DNA from: Selaginella moellendorffii
Lineage: Eukaryota; Streptophyta; Lycopodiopsida; Selaginellales; Selaginellaceae
NCBI RefSeq assembly: GCF_000143415.4
Contig: NW_003314363.1
Span: 248,001-312,000, forward strand
Direction of reading: 5' to 3'
Length of the DNA stretch: 64,000 nucleotides
This document shows, piece by piece, positions 47,331-59,238 of this stretch. A program made the translations under genes and the position numbers. The stretch's first letter is position 1. Every line of letters begins with the position of its first letter. The notes beneath the pieces were generated by a model. The model made no database searches, had not been told where the DNA came from, and saw nothing but the letters and a program-made list of their open reading frames with translations.

Positions 47331-50300
47331 TGTTGAGATCCGCCCAGATCTCCTGGCAGGAATCACTAATATATTCCCATAAAAAGCTCATAGCTGCTTC
47401 AAAGATTTTGGAAGTGGCCAATCTGCAACAACTTGCAATTTTGATGGATCAGCCCATACCTTGCCATGTCCTACACAAAATCCGAGGTACTCAATGGTCT
47501 TCAGTCCAAAAGAACACTTGGATAACTTTGCAACCAAAGCATTGTTCTCCAAAATGGATAAAATCACTTCCAAGTGATGCAAGTGTTCTGTCCAGTCCTG
47601 ACTATAGATTAGTATGTCATCAAAAAAACTATAACGAACTGGAAGAGATACTTAGCCAAAAGTTTGTTCATGAGACTTTGAAACATAGCAGGTGCATTAG
47701 TAAGGCCAAAGGGCATTACTTTGAATTGAAACAATCCTCGGTGAGTCCTGAATGCTGTTTTGGCCTTGTCCTCATCCTGCATGGCAATCTGATAATAACC
47801 AGAACGAAGGTCAATCTTGGAAAAGAACTTGGCGATGCCAAGCTCATCCAGAAGCTCATCTACTCTAGGAATGGGGAACCTGTTCTTGACGGTTATCCTA
47901 TTAAGGGCCCTGTAATCCACCACCAATCTCCATGAACCATCCTTCTTAAGGACAAGAAGCACAGGAGATGCAAACGGACTATTGCTTTCCTCCACCAACC
48001 ATTCCTGTTGTAATTCCTCCACCATGGTATCGACAATGGCTCATTCCTCCCTACTCAAACGAATTATTGGAGAGTTAACTGCGATGGAGTGTGGTTCTAA
48101 CTCAATCCGATATGTGATCCCGGTGACTTCGCTGGAATGATTACTAATCTTCCGGGTGAAAACACGGGCATGCTTGATCGCCACTGCCTTGATATCTGCA
48201 TGCATGGATGAGGTCTTTATGTCTGCCACTGCCTCTTCCACCTCAACTGATGAGAACGCTTCCCCCTTCCCACAAAGACTGGAATCGAGTTGCCTGTCAC
48301 TAGCAACCAAATTCATTGCACTTCCACTTTCTTTGCTGCTTTCTTCAAGTGCAGTCTTGATCTTATTCAAGTCCCCGCTGCTTTCTTCACAGTGTTGTCC
48401 CGCTTTCTTCACACCCGGACTTGAAGCTTGAGCTAGAAACCCGCTGCTTTCTTCTCAGTGTTGTCCTGCTTTCTTCACACCCGTCTCTAGCTGCTCTCCT
48501 AGACTCCGGCTGCTTTCTTCACAGTGTTGTCCTGCACCTGTCACAAACCTGGGTCCAAAGATGCAACTCAGCTGTCTTTTTTTCCTGAAGGTACAAAAGA
48601 GAGGAAAGTCGTTGGGCTCCTTCCAAAAAGCTCTCTACCGTCTCCAGCAGCCCGTCGTGTCTATGATAGATCAAGCACTCATTACCACCTCGCAAAATTT
48701 TCCGGCATTGGGACGCTGTTACGTGCTGAATCTATTGCTTTGGTGGCACCCCAAACCATTCAACGTGTTGTCCCTCAAAGGTGAAGGATGGCCCCCATGT
48801 CCATGACATAAAAGTGCTCCTCCAGCAAAAAGTTGTTCACCACCAAGTGACAAGGTACCATCTGATTCATCGGATAATTCCCCCATTGGCAATCTCCACA
48901 TCCAATGGAATTGGAGCTGGTTTGGTTAGTGAACGAGCGTTCACAAAGGAATATGAAGCTCCCAAGTCCACCAGTGCAAATGCTTGATGACTTGAAACTG
49001 TTTCTATTACCCGAATGCACTGTGGTCCTGTCTTCCCCAGAAAGGTTGGTAGTGAAATGGTGACTCCTAATGTGGCTTCTTCTCCTGGAACTTGAGATGA
49101 CACTTCACCCTCCCAAACAAAAATCTCTTGTTCTAAGTCCAAGTCACAGGAATGAGATCTCCATTGCTGTTTTGTTGGAACTGAATACTTGTCAACCTGC
49201 CCCTGCTTGCTCCTGGTTGTTGAATGGTTCGGGTCTTACAAACCTGTCTTTGTCCCCATTCCCATTTTGCTCCACAATCAAAACACTTGCCCAACTTCAT
49301 GTCTTCCAATCATTTAAGCCGTTCTTGTGGGGGAAGCGATGTGGATGAAAATGGCACTTGTTTCCCTGCGGTTGATAATCCATTGTTGAATGGCTTGCTG
49401 ATTTCTGCCATGCTCCGAGGTTGCAAACGAGGCCAATCAGAACGTGGTTTACTTGATGACTCCCACTCCTTGTACTTGAGATCTGCATTCAAAGCCAGTT
49501 GCATGGCTTGATGTATGGACGTAGGGGACATTTGAGCTACGTCAGCTCCCATTGACGTGGGTAAAGCAGCTACATAGCGTTGAACCAAGGCTGATTCAAG
49601 GATGTCATCCACGCCAAACTTTGCTTGTAGCCATTCCCAGTTAAAAGCCTGTAAAGTCTGTGTCCGTGGGTGGTACCGCAAATCACAATGTTTGTTGAAC
49701 GGAAGGTCCTGGACCGAGGAGAGCAGAAATTCCTCAGTAAGCATGGTCTTGAATGTTTCCCAATCCGGAAACACTCTGGCCCACTCCAGGCTGCTATACC
49801 ACTCAGAAGCCAAATTTGTGAGATAATTGGCCACTAAGGGTACCTTCTCCACCTCCTGAGGTTCACGCATCACAAAGTTTCTCTCATGGCGACGAATCCA
49901 CTCCAACAGCTTCTGTCGATTGTTCTCGCCCCCATAAGTTGGCAATTGAAATTTGTCCTTATCCCATTTTGCCGCTGATGAAGAGAACGGCATTCTCCCC
50001 AACAATCCATGACTCCTAGATGAGAAGGATGGTTGTAGGATTGGACTCACCACCCTTGGATCTTCCATCTTCATCTTCTCCTGTAATTCCTCATACCATG
50101 GCCTCACATGACGCTCTGGAAAGAGGCAAGTTCTTTCTCCCCATCACGGTGGTATCTCTGGCAGTTCCCCGCTTAGCCTCTTGTGTGAAGAAGTGACCTG
50201 AAGCTCCTCAAGCTGAGATTCCAAGGTCTGCTGCTTCTCCGCTAAAAGACGCATCACTGCTACTCTCATCCTGTCGATCCACTAACGACTGGACCGAAAC

Positions 50301-51041
50301 TTCCATGTCCCAGATTGTAGCTATGACCTGCTGCTGGTGAAGAAGATTCTGCTCGGTCAGTGCTTGCATGGTTGATTCCAATTGCTGGATTATCAACCCT
50401 TGCTCTTCCCTTTCCCCTTCTTGGTCACGCACTTGATCTGGATTGGAAACTCGCTCTAGCTCCTCATCCATTAGTGTGGTGGCCCCGATCTGCTTCTTTC
50501 TTGGCCTCATGTTTACGAATTTTGCCAAGGATGCTGGAGAAGCCATTCGCGAAGAAACCCTATTTCGCCATAGTGCCCATACGAGAGATAGCAAAGGGAT
50601 AACCGACTCTAAGTCAGTCACGCTGCCAATCTGTCCGATTAACTGGCTGAAAATGACATCTGCTAAGACTCCCGGAACCAAAATCCTTTTTAGGATCACC
50701 TCCGTTAGCCCCATCCTTCGCCATGATGCCAAACCCTTGCCTGGTACACCCAACCTGGTACACCCAATACGATCGATAGTATTGCTGCGATACCATTGTT
50801 GAGATCTGCCCAGATCTCCAGGCAGGAATCACCGATATATTCCATGGAAGAGAAATACAAGGAGGAAAAAGAGAGAAATTGGAAGAGGAGAGAGAGAAGA
50901 AAATAGCACCCAAAAATATAACCTACCTTCCATACCGTGTTCTCCCTCCTTTTATGAGGAATCTTTGCCATACCATGCTCACCAAGCCTAAATTGTTTAG
51001 GCCAAAACCATCCCTGGAAGCAATGAGAATGCTTCCTAACA
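47331..51041 (-). mobile_element. Deleted chromovirus-like Ty3/gypsy element with 245-bp LTR
   Basis: The right (5') LTR is 50797-51041, TGTTGAGATCTGCCC...TTCCTAACA. The left LTR keeps only its outer 50 bases or so (47331-47380). The perfect target duplication is GGAGA (47326-47330 and 51042-51046). A primer site (GCTGCGATACCA, 50784-50795) sits one base before the right LTR. RNase H and integrase are absent: a deletion joined the end of RT to the stump of the 3' LTR. The LTRs are much shorter than those of families A and C. Confidence 0.9.
47384..50550 (-). pseudogene. gag-pol of the deleted gypsy element (Gag, protease, RT)
   Basis: Gag begins near 50545 (MASPASLAKF), has a coiled-coil-like Gln/Glu stretch, then a Retrotrans_gag core in another frame (49310-50107; WSSLEWARVFPDWETFKTML-like region). 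A CFDC remnant of a zinc knuckle lies near 49260. The protease has ALVDLGASYSFV near 48990 with Leu where Ser or Thr is usual after Asp. A linker with repeated CTGCTTTCTTCACAGTGTTG units (48378-48535) precedes RT: LVVDYRALNRITVKNRFPIPRVDELL, IDLRSGYYQI, MPFGLTNAPAMFQ. A one-base shift in a T run just ahead of the catalytic FDD moves the rest to another frame (47388-47582). An in-frame stop lies at about 48038. Not functional. Confidence 0.88.
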
Positions 51042-51174
51042 GGAGACCATAAAAGAAACCAACAGTACCAACCTCCTACTAAGGAAAAAGTGTCCATAAA
51101 AATTTGATGATTGCTAGTTTTTCCTGTGAGGAGGAGCAAATATCTTTCGATACCCAGAATCACATGAAGATACA

Positions 51175-52213
51175 CCACAAGAAAACTTGGGAGTTGTTGG
51201 TTAAGTGAAATGATTATTCTATAGATGAGGCCATAAGGGAAACTAAGGATGATATAAAAAAAGTGTTTCTACATTTTGGTTATGATTTAGATGACATTCA
51301 TAAGGAAGGAGAAAATTTGTGTTTTATAGCTATATTGCTATATAATTTGAGCTATTTGCTTTATTTTCATTCTTTTGTTTTCATGACCTTATTATCATGT
51401 GAGAATGCTATATTATTTTATTTTGTAGCCATTTGTTACAACATTGATATTGTCATTTACACATTTTTTTCTATGGTTATATTGCCTTGGACTCCCTTTA
51501 TATAAGTCTCATTTAATTTTTTGAGGCTATTATCTATGCTAGGTAACTATAGGAATATTTTAAAAATATTCCATGATTTAACACCTTTTAAGAGTTGGAT
51601 GGGAGGAGGGGCTTGACAGCTAAGGGGATGGTCCAAAGTTGAGTTGAGCTCAATTCAATATAATTCAACTCAAGTCAACACAGTCAACTAAGTCTTACAA
51701 AGGAAATCTAAATTGAACAAATGAAGGTTCTAGCAAACTTTAAAATATTTAAATAAGTAAATATCTGAGTTAAAAGTTTTAATAAGATTGAATTATTTAA
51801 AAAGACAAAGTTCATGAGAACCTATCTTTTATAAAGCTATATTATTTTATTATAACTACTGTTACAATTGTCATATTTTGATTTGACTACTTAATATTTT
51901 GAATACTTTTACAACTATAGATACTATTCCTTCATTCAAAAGATTTTTTAGGGTTCTTGAGAAGATGGGAAGCAAGGAAAATACAAGATCTATGAGTAAA
52001 AGTTGTAATGCAAAGGAATGTAAAAATGCTAATTTTGTTTTACTACCACAATCTCTATATTACACTTTTCGTCCTTGTTACTTATTTGGGAATGTGGAGA
52101 CTATTATCACGATTGATAAAAATGTTCTTGTTAATTCTGAAACAACAGTCCAGAGTAAGAGAAATGAAGAAATGAATAGTACAGCAGAAAGCACTAAGAA
52201 ATCTACTCCATAA
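51175..52213 (+). pseudogene. Decayed plus-strand gene fragments of unknown function
   Basis: 51187-51326 reads as KKTWELLVK, stop, NDYSIDEAIRETKDDIKKVF, LHFGYDLDDIHKEGENLC, which has clear protein-like composition. 51899-52213 reads VLEKMGSKENTRSMSKSCNAKEC...LLPQSLYYTFRPCYLFGN and ends in a Lys/Thr-rich tail with a stop at 52211-52213. The 560 bases between are AT-rich and could be an intron. I do not recognise the family. Confidence 0.35.
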
Positions 52214-52807
52214 AATTTTCCATGATATTTATAATTTACATATTTGAAAAACTTCGTTACTTGCCTATATCGCAATCCTCTTATATGATAAGACCAAGGT
52301 ATATTTTTGCAGTGAATCCTTATTAAAAGTTTTAGGGAGTTGTTTGTGAATAATAATAAAAGAAATTGAAATCTTTCGAAAGACTCAAAAGTAATATCAC
52401 ATTAAAGAATCAACTTTATCTACATTTCCAAGACTGAAAAGCAATCTCACACAAGAAAATGGTAGCATGCCAATATGCTCTACCACTATAATATGGTTTA
52501 TATTTCTTGTAGTCTATTTCCTTAGATATTTGGCATGTGTAGAAAAGAATAAATGTGTAGCAAGTAGGATTTCATCATAATGATAGAGCATGTGTATACA
52601 CAATAATCTAAAATTCTAGAAGCCCTTATATTTACAAACAAGCTATGATTATAAAACCCTATTTCCAAAATTAACATTTAAAGAATTTGACTATTGTCAA
52701 TGTCATAATAAATAAACCTCATTCCCAAGACTAAAACTTAGTATATAAATTATTTAGAAAAGTTATAGTCATCATAATTTTTTTTTTTCTCCTTGAGCTC
52801 CTTTTGA
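52214..52807. other. AT-rich stretch, no gene seen
   Basis: No frame of note and no match to the LTR families of this window. Confidence 0.4.
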
Positions 52808-53260
52808 AATGGCTTAAAAGAAAGTCATTGCTACTCATACTTGGCCCCCCAGCACTTCATATCAATCTCTACCTCCATCCCCAAGTTCTACCAACATTTC
52901 ACTTTTACCTCCACATAACAATCCTTTTTCTGCTAAGGGCTCTAGTGAAGCTGAACTAAAGCTCCCTATATATGAAATTTTGGATCTTGCTACTAAAGAG
53001 AGATTGTCTCTAGTGCTTCAAGAGCAATGCCACATGTTTTTGCAAAATCTTGCTCCTGACATGGCAGGACTACTTGAAAGCATAAAACACTATTACATTC
53101 AGTGTCCAATATGCTACTTTTTCTTGGACAAAACAAATGGCTCTATGGGTTTACAAACTTTTCTTGAGCAATACAACAATTGCCCAATGGAAAGTCTAGA
53201 AAATGTGCACATGTGGATGTACTAATAGATTCAAGAATCAGTTACAAACACATACCCATT
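52808..53260 (+). pseudogene. Decayed N-terminal exon of an unknown protein with a CPIC motif
   Basis: From ATG 52819 the frame runs MA, stop, KKVIATHTWPP, a Ser/Pro-rich stretch, LKLPIYEILDLATKERLS, QCHMFLQNLAPDMAGLLESIKHYYIQCPICYFF, then LQTFLEQYNNCPMESLENVHMWMY and a stop at 53223-53225. One early stop looks like a C-to-T change. The CPIC...C spacing could be part of a zinc-binding fold. The function is unknown. It is tail-to-tail with the methyltransferase-like gene that ends at 53682. Confidence 0.4.
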
Positions 53261-53681
53261 ATCGCTTTATGGTGAGGAACAACATCCCTTTGGGAAACAT
53301 TGCATCAACTAGTGCAAAATATAGGGTTTTTAGGCCACCCTATAGTGGAATGTAAAATCTAGAATTACTTTACTATTCTAAAATATTGTCACTATTAAAA
53401 GAAAAAATATAATAAAATCATATTAGTTGTAGGTAACATACTTTGTTCTAGAAGGTGTTATCATATCACATACAATTGTTTACAAAATGCTGAATAAGGA
53501 GATGGCAACACACAAGCGCTACAAAATGATAGTGACAGGTGAGAATGATAATTTGCAATTATGATATTTGACACTGACACTAACATCTAACACTTTCACA
53601 AAAATTTGATATATAACAAGTTTTTCATTTTATGTAAGGATGCAATTAATTTTCTTCTGCCTCATCATCAACATATTAATT

Positions 53682-56600
53682 TCTTTTATGCTTCCTCCTA
53701 TATTGGTATTGTGGAGAAGATTCACCTTGCAAAGCTTCCAATTCTAGAAACTCCAGGTGACTGTGATCTATAAAATAGAATTAAAAATATATTGAAATTT
53801 TAATAAACATAATTTACCTCCTTAAGGTTGGAGGCAACTCACAAAATCCTCTGAGCCGGCATTTGAAGAAATGATGTTCTTCAATAGAAAACACCAACCT
53901 ACCAAAGTTATGTATTGCTTCCGCCATAGAACCACTACCTAATGTGCAATCAATCACAACACTATCTAGTGGGCAATAGAGCTCAAGCAAGACTTGCATT
54001 GCCGATGGAGTTCAAAATTAGTACCTTAGAAATGTGTTGTAGATCTGCTCATTCACAAGGTTGGTTATGATGTTAATGGAATTGTCATACCCAGGCAAAA
54101 CACATGCTACACGTTTGCCATCATGTGTGTTTCTGCATAAGGCATGATAGGTTCACATCATAACCTGGAAAATAAAAATGTTTAGAAATTAGATAAAAAT
54201 ATAAAATATATACTCATCTTTTTAGACTTCCTTTGGATGCCCCTTGTATTGATGCCAATAGGATCCATAAGGCACTTGGAAGAGAATGACTTGAAATGAA
54301 CTTCTACTGCACATGTTATAAACTTATACATCCAGTTGGGGTTGTTTGGTAAAATGAAGACGACATGGCCAACTTCGAGCATAAGTGTTTTGGACAAGAG
54401 GAATGCATCACACATATGGTCAAATGTGAGAAAGTTTCAATCCTCAACTTTCCCATCAATATCTAAAATCAATCATCAATATCCCATCAATATCTGGAAA
54501 ATTGAAGAGAATGAAGTCTGCAATTGGGAGCAAGGGCCTTTGTATCCTTCAATACCAACGGTTGAACTGGCGCCGTATATCCATGTTGATGTCGTCTTTC
54601 GTGAAAGATGTCAACAATCTACTATAGGAGTCAATGAAGATACCCACAATGCCTCATTGTGTTATTGGGGAAATAGGACAGACTTATAAAAAAGCTAAGT
54701 GAATAAAAAAAGCAATAAAAAATATACTACCATTATATGGCATGTTGTTGATGAGAATTCCTCCAACTCCTCTTCATGAGCATCTCATCGAGTTTGAATG
54801 AAATTACTACCAACAATCATTGTTGCAAAAAACATGTATTACCACCTTTAATTTGTAAAATTCACTTTTGCTTACCTCGAGGTCGATGTGATATTCTGTG
54901 AACCACTTAATCATCGTGATTTACTAGTAAAGCCTGATCCAGATCTTAGTTGTTTGATGGTTGAATTAAAGCCTAATTCTAGCTGTCTAGTGGTAGAATG
55001 CAAACTTGATTTGGAGCTTCTTCATCTTTGTCTCTATCGTCACTTGCATTAGCATCGTTGCTAGCATTGACAACTTCCTCATGGTCTAGTGTAGAAGTCT
55101 CCTTCCTTAAGAGCTCCAACTTCTGAGGGCATTCTATCTTCCATGCCTTTGGAACTCTCACAAACATTGTTGGGTACATTCCTCCATCCCTTACACCTTT
55201 TGCAACAAGCCGAGTGCAAACTGGTGCCTTAAATGGCATGCATTTATATCGAAGATACTTGTAAACAATATATATTTAAAAAAAGTCTTAGAAATCATAT
55301 TATACCTATAAGTTGCATGTCACATGAAATAATGCTAACCATGTTGGCAATTATAAATTGTTGTGCTTGTAAACTTCTCTAGCAATTACCCCTCTTCAAT
55401 CCCTTTCAATGATGTGTTGATGTAAGTGTCGAAAGACAAAAATATGCCATCTTGATTGTCACCAATATGTGGTGCCAAGAACTTTTCACCTTCACTTATA
55501 GTTTGCATAATGTAAACAACCCTTCTCATCATGTTCTTAAATAGTTCTGGCAGTTCTTTCTCTCTGTTTATCAAGCAAACATTAAGGAACTCCAAAGTCT
55601 CTATCTATTGCTTATATAGAAGCTTTGATTTTGTGATATTGTAAATCATGTCATCTGAAAGTTTCTTTACTGCAAAAGTAACATATGTATAATTGAGAAA
55701 AATAAAGTGTGATAAGAAACTTACATTCATGAGAAGAAATTTTGGCTATAGTCTCTAGCCACTCCTTTGGCATACAATTGTTTGCAATGCATACTAATTT
55801 CTTCAACTTTGAAGATTTTACATGCTCAATTTTATGCTCAATTTTTACAAATTCAGCTGAGAGCTCTTCCCAACTCTTCTCCAAATATGCAAGTTTGTAA
55901 GCATCTTGCTTGACTTTCACCAAAGGCTAAAAACTAAAACAATAAAAAGAGGCCTTATAAAATGAAAAGGAAAGACATACTTTGCACTACATAGTGAGCA
56001 TAAAATTGATTGGGTTGTTGAGCCAAGTTGTATCGTCATTTCAAGTATATGAGTGGTTAACAAGTGTTGCAAGATCATCACCATAATATTGGCAGATGTC
56101 ATCCTCACTCAAGTCTACCAAAAATCAAAGTTGCTCGATATCATGGACAAGGTTTTACTTTAGAACAGTGAACTGCCCAAACTTGCATTTAAACACAATA
56201 AAACAAGTTAAATTGAAGTTGGAGGTAAAATTATAAAACTTATGCATTGATCTTTTAGCAGGCCAAGATAAGTTTGTTGATGTCCAAAGGTCTCCTCGTG
56301 TAGACATGGCCGACTAAAACGTTGATATGGTAAACGGGATCATCACAAAAATGATTGTCAATACACTTCATCCAAGACCCATACCGGTGGTTACCGTCAA
56401 TAATTTGGAATATTGTCCCTATAAGTTGTCGAGTCTTAGGATGTCTAATAAACATGTTATCAAATTCTAGGGACTTTCTTCTCCAAATAAGATCCCAACT
56501 ATTTACAATCTCGGGTGTGATAGTAATGATTTCAGTTGTTCCTAGCTTGAAAAAAGAAACTAGAAACATACCGATATTTGTCGCAAGGCCATTCTATTTG

Positions 56601-57145
56601 AACAAGTTGTATATGTCCGAGTTGACATACTTGGATGTTGTGCGGACAAAGTTCATCTATTGCAAATGGCAAAAGGGGATTTCTCTGATCAAGTCACAAA
56701 GGCTTAGCCACTTGAGCGCCTCAAGTGTTTGGTGAACTGCTTTTTCCCTTGTCCGCATAACAGTCTCTTGGAAGCACTTGTTCACCACATTGTCAAGAAG
56801 GTTTGCAACTATTTCAACTCCAGGCTGTTCCTCAAGTTCTCTATTGTGAACACCACTAGATCGTCCAACTTCAGGGATTTGTGCTGGTGGTGGGCTAGTG
56901 AGGAGTAAATGTGGAGGTGGTAGTGGTGATGGTGGGGGTGGTGGTGGTGGCGGCAGGGGCGGAGGCAATAGTGGTAGTGGTGGTGGCAATGATGGTGGTG
57001 GTAGTGGTGGTGGCAGTGGCGATGGCAATGGTGGAGGTGGTGATGGTGGTGGTGGAGGTGGTGATGGCAAAGGTGATGGTGGTGGAAGTGTTGGATCTCT
57101 AAGTAAATGCATATCTATTGATGTGTTAATGGATATGTCGATCAT
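53682..57145 (-). pseudogene. Decayed intron-containing gene: proline-rich N-terminus, ParB-like domain, DNA methyltransferase-like domain
   Basis: Exons in order on the minus strand. 57145-56255: Met, a roughly 60-residue Pro/Ser/Leu tract, a helical stretch, two in-frame TAG stops near 56656 and 56593, then FDNMFIRHPKTRQLIG and IIDGNHRYGSW, which resembles the ParB/sulfiredoxin DGNHR box. 56105-55985: DICQYYGDDLATL. 55923-55729: YLEKSWEELSAEFVKIEHKI, with donor GTAAGT. About 55670-55390: INREKELPELFKNM, HIGDNQDGIFLSF. 55250-54979: an acidic-tailed segment. 54440-54220: CDAFLLSKTLMLEVGHVVFILPNN. 54160-54020: HDGKRVACVLPGYDNS. 53999-53820: VVIDCTLGSGSMAEAIHNFGR, which fits the DPFxGSGTT-type SAM-binding motif of N6A/N4C methyltransferases, at the C-terminal side as in the beta class. 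53770-53682: Lys/Arg-rich end. A clear catalytic DPPY or SPPY box was not found, so the methylase assignment is probable, not proven. Several stops make it a pseudogene. Confidence 0.5.
56885..57092 (+). repeat. GGTGGN microsatellite
   Basis: Imperfect GGTGGT/GGTGGC/GGAGGT tract of about 200 bp. On the minus strand it encodes the Pro-rich tract of the methyltransferase-like gene; the plus-strand Gly/Val frames are shadows. Confidence 0.85.
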
Positions 57146-57261
57146 GATGTCATCGCCAGTGCCAAATTGAACCTCATCGCCAGTGCCTTTTTATATAATA
57201 CAATTTTCCTTTTTTGCAAGAGAAAAAATTTTATCAATCAAACTAAATAAGATAATACTAA

Positions 57262-57690
57262 CCTCAGCCTCTTAGGTGGCTAAAGTGCCCGAGGTCGAAC
57301 TCAGGCCAACTACCTCGGGCACTTTGGTTGCCGGAGGGGCCGAGGTTATTTGAATAACCTTGGCCCCTCAGGTGGCCAAAGTGCCTGAGGTGGAGTTTGG
57401 GCCTACTTGATTTTTTTTTTCTCTTTGATTGTTTGAATTTCTTATTTTCAAATAACTTGGGCCCCTTGGGCGGCCAAAATGCCTAAGGTGGCTTGCTCGA
57501 GCTTGATCTCGGGCACTTTGGCTGCCCAAGGCATTGAGGTTATTTGAATAACTTTGGCCCATCGGGCGGCCAAAGTGCCTGAGGTGGCTTACCCAAGCTC
57601 GACCTAGGGCACTTTGGCTGCCCAATGGACCAAGGTTATTCAAATAACCTCGGCCCCTCGGGAAGCCAAAGTGTCTAATGTGGCCAACCC
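57262..57690. repeat. Tandem array of inverted-repeat units (CCTCGGGCACTTTGGC type)
   Basis: Units of about 120 bp alternate GGCCAAAGTGCCYGAGGT with its complement ACCTCGGGCACTTTGGC, and CCGAGGTTATT with AATAACCTCGG, separated by ATTTGAATAACC-like centres (57340, 57545, 57640). Each unit can fold into a long hairpin. An AT-rich insert with a T run splits it at 57405-57450. Confidence 0.8.
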
Positions 57691-57779
57691 TAAAGAAATA
57701 ATCAAAAAAGAAGCAAGAAGAAAAAAATTGGAAGTGGAAGCAATCAAATTGAAACTTACCCTTAGTGGCATCTTTTCTT

Positions 57780-58095
57780 CCCGATCTCTCAATCGTGCTA
57801 GATTTCTCGCACTCTCTCACTCTCAATCTCAACTCATGTTGACACTAGTGCGCTCCATCTCTTGCACTCTCCCACACTTCTTGATCTCTCCCACTTGCAC
57901 GCTCAATCTCTCGCACTCGCGCACTCCATGCTCAATCTCTCAACCTCTTGCGCACTCAATTGTTTGATCTCTTGCGCACTCAATCCCTCGATCTCCTTCA
58001 CGCTTAATCCCTTGATCTCCTTCATGCTCAATCCCTCAATCTCCTTCACACTCAATCCCTCGATCTCTCACGTGTTCCACTCACGGTGCAAACAA
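57780..58095. repeat. CTCAATCCCTCGATCTC minisatellite
   Basis: Pyrimidine-rich tandem units such as CTCAATCCCTCGATCTCCTTCACG, regular in the second half (57950-58065). Open frames across it are repeat artefacts. It ends close to a short CCCTAACCCTAACC at 58143-58156. Confidence 0.8.
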
Positions 58096-58159
58096 TAACC
58101 TAATCTTGGCAGCTACTCTAACCCTAATCCTGACAGTTGCCCTAACCCTAACCAATCTC

Positions 58160-59138
58160 TCATCCTGGCCGTTCATTCTGAATAGCCAACCATCACAATA
58201 TCTTTGATCTTATTTTATCTTATTATTATTATTACACATGAATTATGGTTCTTTATTTTGTATATTTTAATGATGATATAACTAGCACCTATCAACATTT
58301 CTGTTATTAGAGATATAATATTATTTTTTACAAATTATCTAGAAAGGATGCATTCTCATCAATATTTTATACATATTTTGGAATTGTTACAAGAACTTTA
58401 AAAAGTATAAATAAGGCACATAAAAATATGTTATACTATATCCATCTATGAATGGATGAATCCTCATCCAGAAATTTATTTTGTGTTGTATTAGATCCTA
58501 GAAAATAAGCACGTGCTTTAAATGTCATTTGCAGTGTTCACAATTATGGATAAAACTTGAGTTGTACTATAAATCAAATTTGTCATTGAAGAATAAGATT
58601 TGACAAGATTTATTATCATCTACCATTTAAAATTTGACAACTTGTCATATCACATGTGTTGGTAGTCAAATTGGATCTCTTAGATTGACATGCTATACCA
58701 AAATGTCATTATTAGTATCATTATTAACTATCAAACTTCACATGCTGAAAATCCTTCCTTGGATCTATATGTATACATGCATCAGACATCATAATAAATG
58801 AAGTAATATTAATATTGTCACACTTGCACATATTAAATTTGCTATACAATTTAAATTCATTTTGTACATTATTGATATTCTTCTTATTGCTTTATTTAAA
58901 TTTTAATTATGTTTCACTATGGATTTTTACAAGTAGCATAAAGAGAGAGAAGTCAAAAACCTATTGAGAAGGACATAGAAGTTTCTTCTTCATTTTCGAG
59001 ATCACCCACCTCTTTCATTCTATATTGTTTCTAAAATTTTTTTATATTAGCATTTTAATCTTCGTCTTGGCTTTATTTCTTTAAAGGCATGTGATTTGTA
59101 ATGACACTGGTATAGTTGCATGCTCGGAATTCTTCTTT
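58160..59138. other. AT-rich stretch before the assembly gap, no gene seen
   Basis: No frame of note on either strand and no match to the LTR families in the window. Confidence 0.4.
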
Positions 59139-59238
59139 NNNNNNNNNNNNNNNNNNNNNNNNNNNNNNNNNNNNNNNNNNNNNNNNNNNNNNNNNNNNNN
59201 NNNNNNNNNNNNNNNNNNNNNNNNNNNNNNNNNNNNNN
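59139..59238. other. Assembly gap (100 N)
   Basis: Exactly 100 consecutive N, a conventional placeholder for a gap of unknown size. Open frames that cross it are meaningless. Confidence 0.99.

Larger units (their letters stand above)
46576..51174 (-). mobile_element. Family A-related LTR, split by a deleted gypsy element
   Basis: LTR parts 46576-47330 and 51047-51174. Starts TGTAGTGCATC and shares GGTGGCCTAACGTGAGG, CAACTATTATCCCTACTATA, TGATAGCGAGGGTGT and the closing ATCTTTCGATACCCAGAATCACAT with family A. The first 100 bases differ from the standard LTR, so it is a subfamily. Confidence 0.75.

Noticed and set aside
56898-57170. Gly/Val-rich plus-strand frames
   Set aside because: Artefact of the GGTGGN microsatellite.
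58139-58156. Interstitial telomere
   Set aside because: Only about two CCCTAA units in a row, and the common plant telomere unit is CCCTAAA.
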